Assembly (NCBI GenBank): GCA_037176725.1
Contig: JAZBRS010000059.1
Span: 8,295,001 to 8,359,000 of the forward strand
Length of the DNA: 64,000 nt
DNA from: Posidonia oceanica
Lineage: Eukaryota; Streptophyta; Magnoliopsida; Alismatales; Posidoniaceae
Reading direction: 5' to 3'
The notes beneath the pieces were generated by a model. The model did not search any database and was not told where the DNA came from. It saw nothing but the letters and a program-made list of their open reading frames with translations. The position numbers and the translations under genes are program-made. This document shows positions 55,413-64,000 of this stretch, one piece after another (positions within the stretch are counted from its first letter, which is position 1; every line of letters starts with the position of its first letter).

Positions 55413-56539
55413 GAGTAATTTTCTTAATGGTACCCTCAACTATTCTTGTTAATTGACTTAGTATCCTCAACTATAAAACTAGTCACTCTGATACCTTCAG
55501 CTATTACCATTAGTTAATTTAATCATTCCGTTAGGAAACGTTTGGTGAAAATACTAAAAGGACAAAAATGCCTCCTTCTTCCACTCCCTTCTTCTTCCTT
55601 CCCCTTCTTCCCCTCGGTTCTTCCTTTCCCTTCTTCTTCTTCCTAGACTTCAAAGCAAGGGGAGCCCCTACGCCACCCACAAGCCGACCGCCAGCTGCCA
55701 CGCCACTTGTAGGCCGACTGCCACCTGTAGGCTCGACGCTGCTCTCCTCCGTGCCCCTGCTCGGTCCTATTGGGTGTGCTTGGAAATCTTTTGGGGTGTG
55801 CTCAGAACCCTGCTCGGGGTTTTCTAACGGGAACAGAGGTTCAACCCTTCTGAAGGGGGGGACTCCCTTTCTCGTGGTTGCTTTGTGCTGCACCCTTGCT
55901 GTAGAGGGGAGGGTTTCTTGGGTTGCGAGGTAGCTCCGCTTGGAGTTGCTCGGAGCTAGTGCGGCTCGGAGCGGAGGATCGCTGCTCAGGCTGTGCTGTT
56001 TCCGTAGAAGCTTGGCTCTGGGGGATTTCTTTCTTTCTACGGGAGCAGCTGTTCAAGCCTTGTAAAGGGGGGGACTTCCTCTCTCGTGGGGGTTCTCCTC
56101 CCTTTCTAACTAGTACAGGGGTGAGAGGTTTGGTTTTGTTTGTGTTGTTCTCCGGGTTGCGACGACATTTTGTTCGGTGTTGATCTTCGTCAATGTGCTT
56201 TGTCGTGCTCCGGGACGTCTTTTCACTAGGCCCAGCTTGTTTCCAATCCTTCTGAAAGGGGGGAGGCTTGCTGTGGTATCTGCGGTGTTTGGTGCCCTCT
56301 GTCCGGAGGTTGGGCATGGTGTCAGTGTGGTGGTCCGACGACCGGGTTGGCGTGCCATTTTCTAGTAGGCTCATAAAAGGGCAGAACTAACCTTTCGTGT
56401 AAAAATTTAATAGAGTTATCAAACTTATTGTAAATTGAAACATAATACGAGTTTAGGGTACCAGAGTAATTGATTTTAAAGTTGAGGGTACTGAAGTAAA
56501 AAACAAGAATAATTGAAGATACTCTTAAGGAATTTACTC
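55413..56539. mobile_element. Mutator-like (possible Pack-MULE) element, 1.13 kb
   Basis: Both ends start GAGTAA on the inward-reading strand and match imperfectly for about 95 bp (left 55413-55508, right 56445-56539 inverted). Each terminus contains TACCCTCAACTAT-type sub-repeats about 37 bp apart. Flanks are A-runs on both sides (55405-55412; 56540-56549), compatible with an 8-10-bp target duplication. The GC-rich interior (55560-56390) has no transposase; it holds open frames on both strands and three imperfect repeats around CCTTCTGAAGGGGGG (about 55847, 56058, 56248). Long inverted ends, A-rich target and captured GC-rich DNA suggest a non-autonomous MULE. The captured gene was not identified. 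Confidence 0.65.
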
Positions 56540-56549
56540 AAAAAAAAAA

Positions 56550-58434
56550 GAAAAAGAAAAAGAAAAAAAAAAAGATCCCTTCCCCCTCTTACGGAGAGGA
56601 GTATGAGGTGGAGAAAGAGAGAGGGGGCGGAGAGGAGGAGAAGAGGAGGTGGAGGAGGAGGAGAAGGGGCAGAGAGGAGTGCTTGACGATTGGATGATTG
56701 CAAGCTTTGATCGCTCGCCACTCTCAAACCCTAACACCCGAAGGTACTCTCTTGTACTCCATTTCCAGGAAGATTTAGGTCGAAGTAGATCATTGTTTTT
56801 GTGTGGATTTGGAACTTTGGCCCGTCTCATTGTGATGTAGCGTCGGGTTTGTTTCTGCGTTTCGTTTATGTTTTGAATGTTCCCGGAGTAACCTTTGCTC
56901 TTCGTCGAGTATTGGTATGTTATTCTTTTTATTATGAAAGTCTACAGTACGAAAGCAAGGCTCCAGTCTCTCTCATCCGATCTTTGGAATTGTATATTAT
57001 CGAATGCGGATTTCTTGACGTGATTGACCTTCCTATTCAAGCACTCTCTTTTTCATGAGCTCTGTAGTCAATTTTTCTTGCTTTTAATTTTCTTTCGCTC
57101 TTATTAACTAATGGTTTCTGGGTTGCCAGACGACTAACACGTACTGAAAATATAGTTCTCTTCGTGTTGGAAAAGGAGACTTGGATAAGGATAGCTTTGA
57201 GCAGCCAGCTTTTGTTTATTTTGCAAGTTCGTCTGTATCTAGATCACACATGGTAAGATTTGTTCAATCTAGAAAGTTGTCTACAATTGGGATCCTGCTT
57301 AAGACTGCCTCCAACACTATTCACTGTTTCTGCAACACCAAGTACCAACTTCATAAAGAGGATATTGCCTAATTAATGGAGATTCTCTGGTTTTTTGGTA
57401 GAATAAGAAGTAATATATAACTTCCGACGAAAACAATTGATGTACTTGGTTTCGAAGTACTCCTCTGTGAGCCTTTGCGACCTGATGCATGCAGTTCTCA
57501 GGAAAATAATTCTCGTGAAAATTTTAGTAATCAACATTCACATGATTAGTTACATGCATATCTTGATGCCTTGATGCAAAGAATGTTTTTTACAGGCTAG
57601 GTGCAAACAGAAAATATTACGGCTACAAGGGAAGGTTCCGTAGAGCAGTTGGCATTGAGAAGGTCTTCCTATTCCTGAAGGTCTTGGTTTCAAGAGAAGG
57701 ATCCATAGTGCACTTGGCATTGCAGGGACTTTCCAACCTTAGTTGTTCGCCTAGACTTTCATGGTTGTAGTGGTTGCGGAGCCAAGGATTTACTAGTGGA
57801 CTAGGTTTGTCAAGTTCCTCTTTAGCAAAAGAAGAAAAAGAAAAACGGACAAAATTTTTAACGCATGATCTACAGATAAAGACGAAGCCAAGATTTTGTG
57901 CGAGTATGCATGGGCTAATTAATGTATATGAATTTCAAACGTATACATGTTTTGATATGTATTTTTAAATAATAAATAATTACATGTTAAGTCCATGTAA
58001 TTTATTTTGTCAACTCATATTATTGTTAAATTTTTCAAAAACTCAAGAAAATAATTTTAAGCTTTTGTAATTCTAGTTTGCTTGATTATTTATATTTTTT
58101 AATTTTTATGGAGACTTGATTGCAAGAATATTTAATGTTCTACTGTTTGTTCTCGATCCAAAGCAAGTGAGGACTCAAACCCTTCACCTATCCTCACTTG
58201 CTTTCGTCCCTATGTATTGATCATTGCTCAAATACTTGATATACTACTCGTAAATTTTTAGGTTGGGATGAGTTGACAAAAGCTTAGCTATATCCTCGAG
58301 CAACAATGCTAAATTCATAAGATAAACACCGACGCTTATCTCAATGCAGATGTGCGGTGAAGTTTCATTCTGTAAAAATGAGTTCATGTGTATTTTCTGT
58401 GGATGTAGCCCTCCTTAGGAAGAGTTCATAGGGT
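56550..58434. other. unassigned low-copy-looking DNA
   Basis: GA-rich stretch (56550-56670), then 56670-57370 with gene-like base composition, including a plausible donor after CCCGAAG (56740) and acceptor CCATTTCCAG (56769). A short open frame at 57181-57372 (63 codons) has no recognised motif. Sequence after 57400 is AT-rich. Possibly the remains of a host transcription unit; not supported enough to call a gene. Confidence 0.3.
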
Positions 58435-58640
58435 GAGTTTGGAATAGCTGTTGGACAGCTTCTATGTGTCTGGATTCTGGGAGTAGCCAAAAGAATCCAG
58501 AAGTATCTCCAAATGAGCCTTCTAGTAGCAGCTTCTGGTAGAAGCTACCAACTACTAGAACAGTAACAACAGTTCATTTTCAGAAGATGGCTGGATGCAG
58601 TTTCTGGTAGAAGCTATATAAATACTCCCTTAAATACCAA
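58435..58640. mobile_element. hAT-MITE-like fragment
   Basis: Starts GGGTGAGTTTGGAATAGC. It contains the inverted pair TCTGGATTCT/AGAATCCAGA (58470-58501) and two copies of the hairpin-like TTCTGGTAGAAGC. This composition resembles plant hAT-type MITEs, but terminal repeats and target duplication were not resolved. Confidence 0.3.
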
Positions 58641-61016
58641 AATTGTTCTTAAATATTTCATTATATTACAAAAAAATCATAACTTTTTTACCAAAACTAC
58701 CCTTATACATTTCAGAATATTACCAACAAACCATAAACTAAGCCCTTACCCTAACGAAATAATCCCTCTTCATGCCAACCTCTTCTCCCTCTTGCACCCT
58801 CTTCTCCTTGTGGATCCCCGACACTTTCTGTGGGTCGTTGATCTCTTACGATCTCCGCCGACAATCCCTGTAGGTCGCCGATCTCCGTCGACACTCCCTG
58901 TCAAGTATGGATTTAACAAACACAACCCTTCTTTCTCCTTCACCTTGGTTAATCTACATTGAAATATAAATAATGCAGTAACATACAACAAAATAAGTTG
59001 TTATATTTATGCAGCAACATTTAGTAAATATACGTGAGGACGATTTTTTTTTGACTTGCAGCAACATTCACAGTAAATAAGACATTAATTTACTGAAACA
59101 TACTGGTCCAACATTTCCTGTAAACCATGAAACATTTCCTGTAAATAAGATGTATTTTTCCAACATTTTATACCATGAAACATACTAGTCCATTGGATTT
59201 CCTGTAAATTTTTTTTATTAGTTTGATTGGTATCATTTTCACATAAACTTACGTCATATAAAAGTCTATTATTGTCACTTCTATTTAATGTTTTTTTGCG
59301 TTTGTCCTAAAATGGTTTTTTTGTTAAAATTTTGTGGATAGTTTCTACTGCTACTCTTGATGGGCTTTTGGAGTAATTTCCTCTCCAATGACATGGATGT
59401 GGATGACATGGAGGATTTCCTTGATGTGGTATCATTTTGAATCAATGTTTGAACTAATGTGTTTGAACTAATGTGTGAATCAGTGTTTGAACTAATCTAT
59501 CTGAATTTGATGCCAATGTAATACCTGAATGTGTGAATGTGATATCTGAATGTGATACCAATGCAAAATGTATATACTCTTGTTTCCATTTTATTCATTA
59601 CCTTTGCAGGATTATGACAAGTGAGACAGCAGAACTCCAGCAACCTCCAGCAAATTTCACGGTAGGATCTATCAAGATATTGTGGAAGTTGATCCTTCCA
59701 TATGTTGCTTTGTGTTTAGAATTTATATGTATGTAGAACCAGCATGGGCAATCCCATCAGAGTGAATATTTCTGTGATGGACTTCCTTCAATATATTGAT
59801 GTGTTGTAAACATGTATATAGACCAGTTAAAGTGTTACTAATGGTTGGTTAAAGCTTTTGGTGCTAAATTATTCTGGTGCATTTCTCCTGCTTCTTAATA
59901 TCTCAATTTGAAGGACAAAAAACAAAAAAGAAGCACAAGAAACTCATTACATAAACCATTAGTCATAACCAAATAAAGATAGCTCGTGCCAGTTGTTGCT
60001 GCTAATTGGAAGGATGTGAGGATATATTTACTAGCTGCTTATGCGGATTCATAACATGCAACGAGAAATTATCTGGCGAATAATGAAATATAAAAAAATT
60101 TTGAATGCAAGGATATTTGAGATACTCCATCTTGTCACATAGTCATGAATTACCAAGAAAGTGTAAATTGGAATTTCAGCATATAATTCCATAAACATAT
60201 AATTTCAAGCATAGAGTTAACACAACATTATAAAATCCATAAACATAGAAGTCCATAAAAATCCATTTTATTGCATAAAGTTAACTTCTCTATTACAACA
60301 TAACAATTACAAGTGATACAAGATTCAATAATCATATTCATCATCGGATGAGTCATTCAACTGTAGAAGTTGAAGTTGCTCAAGTAGCTCTAAATGGTAA
60401 TCATCAACATCGACAACTTTCTTTTTTGTTTTACTTTCTACAACAGTTTCTTCCTTATCTTCAAATTTGACTTCTATTTGAAATTATTCTTCTTCATTGT
60501 TTTATTGGAAGAATCCGCAATTGTTCCTCTTCTACATTACAATAATCATCAGCCCAGATACAATTTATTGCTCCATAACAATGTTGGCTCCGTAACTAAT
60601 AATGTAGCTACTTACACAAATATAAAACCGACGATCAGGATTTTGAGATGTCTTTGACATTAATTGCTTCACCAATTCTCCACACCAACAATATGGTACT
60701 AGTCGATATATAAGGTGATATATCAATGTCACCTTCTTCTAGTTCTCATTGCGAAACAAGTTTTGACAAAGAAATGAATTAACAGGTCTTTAAATATGAT
60801 AGCATCACTGAAATAAATAGGTAAACAATTGTAAGAGCAATTTAGGATAACCCACTTAATGGAATGGATAAAAGTGGAATATATTACCAGTACAGGAAAA
60901 AATAATCTATTTTGATAATTAGAAACAAGTATTTTTACTTAATATATTTCAAGCTTTAGGAAATAATTACTGAATTAAAAAAGCAGGAGCTCTGAATGCA
61001 CTAGTAATCTCAACTT
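58641..61016. other. AT-rich intergenic DNA with coding relics
   Basis: Mostly AT-rich. Two short tails look like ends of old coding regions: plus strand NDMDVDDMEDFLDVVSF then stop (about 59388-59441), and minus strand LEQLQLLQLNDSSDDEYDY then stop (about 60390-60328). Acidic tails of this kind occur in several transposon and host proteins; family not identified. Confidence 0.3.
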
Positions 61017-61021
61017 GGATT
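61017..61021. repeat. target-site duplication GGATT (left)
   Basis: GGATT directly before the LTR; repeated exactly at 63866-63870. Confidence 0.9.
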
Positions 61022-63865
61022 TGTAGACACCCCATTTTGACAGACTTTTAGTTGGAGAATCTCTGGAAGTTAGCTCAGAAGATGGTATGGCGAATCCTAT
61101 TCAAAATCCTACCCAAAACCAACCCAATTCCCTTTTCCAAACTCAACTCAAAACTTTGAACCAACCCAAGCCCATTAGCAGCCCAGTTTACTGAATTGCA
61201 AACTCGGGCGCCGCATGCAGAGGCGACTGGACTCTGTCACCAAAATTAGTGGCGACTGAGTTTGGCACCACGTGTAGCAGCGACTGGACTATAACTCAGG
61301 CCACCGCCCAAGCTTTCCTGCGTGGCCGCTGCTGGTCGTCGTCACCAGCCACCCGTCTCCTCGGTCACTTACTCGCCCACTCTCGGCCACGCACTACACG
61401 TCAAGCCCCACTAACTCCCTGCCTCCGGTCACCCTATCCGCCGGTAACCTTCCCGCACTCACCACCCCCACTGCCACGGCCGTCCACCTCCTCTACAGCC
61501 GACAACTTCGCCGTCCCCTCCCTGCCACCACACTAACTTCCTCGGCTTCCAAACCATCTCACAGCCGCTCACAGCCATCGCCTCTGCACCTCGTCTCCCA
61601 CCCCGTCCTTCCCTTTTGTTTCGGCCATTGAACAAAACCCAATTGTCACCGCCTAAACCCAACACCGTTCATCATTCACACACTCACACACTTGCTCCTC
61701 CCTTGCTTCCAGAGCGCAATTGAGAGTTTCCAGAGCACTCCCGTCTTTCCCTTGAGCGTTCCAGAGTGATCCCAAGCCTTTCCATGCCTCGCCGTTACCC
61801 TCTTCTTCCACTCCGGTGAGCCACTCCAACTTCTGTCCGCCAACTCCCGTACCTTTTCTCTTCCTTTTTAGAATACTTGTGTGTGTCCTTGCGCCCTCGG
61901 TCGTGCCAACAACCGAGGAGGCGTGGCAACGCCGGCCATTGGCCGGTGGAGGCGGGAAAGAGACGCCTGTCTCTTTTCTCAGCCCACGAGCACTCCCTCG
62001 CATCCCCCTCGGTCCCTCGAAGCTTCCTAGTCGGTTTGTCGGGTCGTTGGCCGCTCACACGGCCGGCCTCCGGCAAGCTACGGCGACGCAAAGAGGCGAA
62101 GGTGGGTGGAGTGCTACAAGCCACCATTTTCCACACCGAAGGTGTGGTTGGATTTGTGGGAACATCGTCGACGTTCTCCGATCCTCCCCGGTCCTTTTTG
62201 CTTCACCTGGAGTGAGCAGTTCGCCGTTGAAGTTCATTCATCGGACTGCCAAGTCTAGCACCGCTCCAAGTGGCGACTGACCTGCAACTTCAAACAGCCG
62301 TCAGTCGATCTTCGGGCCGACGTTCCGGGCGATTCAGGCTGTCATTTTGCTTGATATTTGTCTCTCTGTGATTGTGGATGCTTGCTCATTAATTTCGCGT
62401 ACTTAGTTGCTTGTTTTGCATCGTGTGTGGAGCGAGATTTGGTTCCAAAGTTCATTGTTTGGACTGCTTGGTTGCAGAGGTGACGCCGCTCCAAGTGGCG
62501 ACTAACCTGCAACTTTAGCAGTCTATTGGCCAAACTTTGCGCTGTGTATCTCGTTACCCAAACCTCCGTTTCATGTAATTTTTGTTTCCTTGTCATCGTG
62601 GTTGATTGCTCTGCATGTTTGCACCATTAGTTTTCAATCTTGCATGGCTTTGGCTGCGAGATTTGGTCATGAAGTTTGGTCCAGGACCGCCAGTTGAGCC
62701 GTCGCTCACACCGGCGACTTGACTGTGTTTTTCAACAGTCCACCGGTCGGACTTTAGGCCGCCGTATCTTGTGACCCATATTGTCATTTTACAAAGTGAT
62801 TGCATGGTTTTGATCGTGGATATGTCATCTGTAATTCTGTATGCTTGGTTCCTTATTCTGCTTAGTTTACATAGCATGTTTTCAGCAGCAAAGGCTTTTG
62901 CTTGGGAATACTGTGTAAAGCTGTGTCGCCTGGGAGCTTGGCGACTGGTTCAGGCGCCACTCACAGTGGCGACCTGCTCAGTTGCTACTCTTAGGGGCGG
63001 CTTGGTTGCAGTCCAGGCAGTGGGCTGCGCCGCTCGCTTGCCACCTCCTCGCTTTGTTGATCAACTTGTTTTAATACCAGTTTTATCTCAGAGCATGCAA
63101 TTTTTATTGCTTTGTCGCCGATTTTATGTTTTGCACGATTTCCGTAGCTTTCCTTGGCGATGATTGCCGCTATGTTGGTAGCAGGAGACGTGCTCTGTGT
63201 CGCCAGTTCCACCAGCGACAAGCACTACCGCCCCTCAGGCCGGCGACTCCAGTAGTAATCTAGGCAGTGGGCATAGCCGTTCCCGCTGCCGCCCCTCTGT
63301 TTTTATTCGACTCCTTTGGCTTTAGTTTCGCTTCTCTCACTTGTCTATCGCCTGTTTGCAATGCTTTAACTTTACTTGATTACTTTTAAACAATGTTTGC
63401 TAAGCTTCGCATGGTTTATAATTGCATATTGCATACCGCCTTAGGACGAACATAAACCGGCATTTATTTGCCAACATTTGCCACAAAATAGCCGATCAGT
63501 TAAGAAAGACCAATTCCTTGGGCGTGTTGGAGGTGTCTAACACCTTCTCCGCACGTAACAGGAGTCCTTACTCTTTCTCTGGACCGCATTGATTTTGTGT
63601 CACACATTTACATTGATTTTCGCATGCTTCTAAAATGCATAGGTTTTCCTTACACGTTCCTTATACAGTTTTCCTAATTTTTCCGTTTTTAGGTGGCGAC
63701 TACTTTTCTTTTATTTTGCTTTCCTTTTACGTTCGTCTCTGTTTTTCGATGTTTTCAAGTCGAATATCCCTCCTCGGATCCACCCGTTAATAGTGACCTA
63801 CTATCGGTCGGTGCACGCGAGCTTTGGCATCGTGCATGGATACGCCGATTTTCAGGGTTACTACA
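61022..63865 (+). repeat. solo LTR, 2.84 kb, related to O termini
   Basis: Runs from TGTAGACACCCC to GGTTACTACA with perfect GGATT duplications on both sides. It shares with the O LTRs the first ~20 bases, the AACACCTTCTCCG...GTAACAGGAGTCC block (63510-63570) and the terminal GTGCACGCGAGCTTTGGCA segment (63811-63829), but is half their length and otherwise unlike them. The first third is GC-rich with open frames of no recognised family (61249-62280). The middle has 4-5 degenerate ~220-bp repeats (62230-63200). No internal element sequence adjoins. Confidence 0.93.
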
Positions 63866-63870
63866 GGATT
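63866..63870. repeat. target-site duplication GGATT (right)
   Basis: Exact copy of 61017-61021; AT-rich flank continues to the window end with nothing recognised. Confidence 0.9.
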
Positions 63871-64000
63871 TATTCAAAAATATAATGCCAAGAAAAATTA
63901 ACACATTAGTGCAGAGAAAAAGAAATACACAGAGTAAGAATGCATGTGGAGAGCCTTGTTAGTATTGGTTCTCATTCATTTATATTCCAATATTTTTATT

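Noticed and set aside
55568..56374. Host gene inside the Mutator-like element
   Set aside because: Open frames on both strands but no recognised domain, no start or splice evidence; treated as captured sequence.
57181..57372. Short host protein of 63 codons
   Set aside because: No motif, no supported exon structure; left as unassigned DNA.
61249..62280. Ser/Pro/Arg-rich frames at the start of the short solo LTR
   Set aside because: Inside an LTR bounded by target duplications; compositional bias and no family match.

Overview
The window is repeat-dense nuclear DNA from a flowering plant, probably a eudicot. Evidence: almost everything to about 55.35 kb is giant Ty3/gypsy LTR retrotransposon of the Tat/Ogre type, with plant mobile domain (PMD, DUF7745-like) cassettes, short plant-type introns, a Mutator-like element and solo LTRs. 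No intact host gene, rRNA, tRNA or CRISPR was recognised. I cannot name the species from sequence alone.

Layout. (1) An outer element, here 'T', lies on the minus strand. Its 5' LTR is at 54025-55352. Gag, two aspartic-protease-like domains, a G-patch, RT, RNase H and the first half of integrase run leftward to 45173. (2) The T integrase gene is interrupted by a giant Ogre-like element, here 'O', also minus strand: 5' LTR 39239-45172 (5.93 kb), tRNA-type primer binding site, leader, gag, protease, RT, RNase H, integrase, a PMD gene, a structured repeat array, polypurine tract, and 3' LTR 13134-19052 (5.92 kb). (3) O is itself interrupted at the last codons of its integrase by a plus-strand solo LTR (23738-29161) with perfect ATAGG target duplications. 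(4) Left of the O 3' LTR a second copy of the O leader (12059-13133) is fused to the T integrase C-terminus (11742-12058). Then follows the T 3' region (3131-11741) with two PMD pseudogenes, a four-exon coiled-coil cassette and three tandem-repeat arrays. (5) A second T-family LTR (1731-3130) follows, with a PBS and gag running off the left edge.

Right of 55352 the sequence changes. There is a 1.13-kb Mutator-like element (55413-56539) with ~95-bp inverted termini and captured GC-rich sequence, about 4.5 kb of unassigned low-copy-looking DNA with a hAT-MITE-like patch, and a second solo LTR (61022-63865) with perfect GGATT duplications.

How parts work together: gag-PR-RT-RH-IN would make the replication machinery, but both copies are broken by stops, frameshifts and nested insertions, so nothing here looks autonomous today. 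The most unusual signals are non-coding. The O 3' region holds a ~1-kb tandem array whose units keep two interlocking complementary pairs (an H-type pseudoknot arrangement) with compensatory changes between units, followed by strong hairpins. The T 3' region holds ~113-bp repeats that conserve a different set of stems. A short palindromic word family (CGTTATACGC and relatives) is scattered through T non-coding DNA only.
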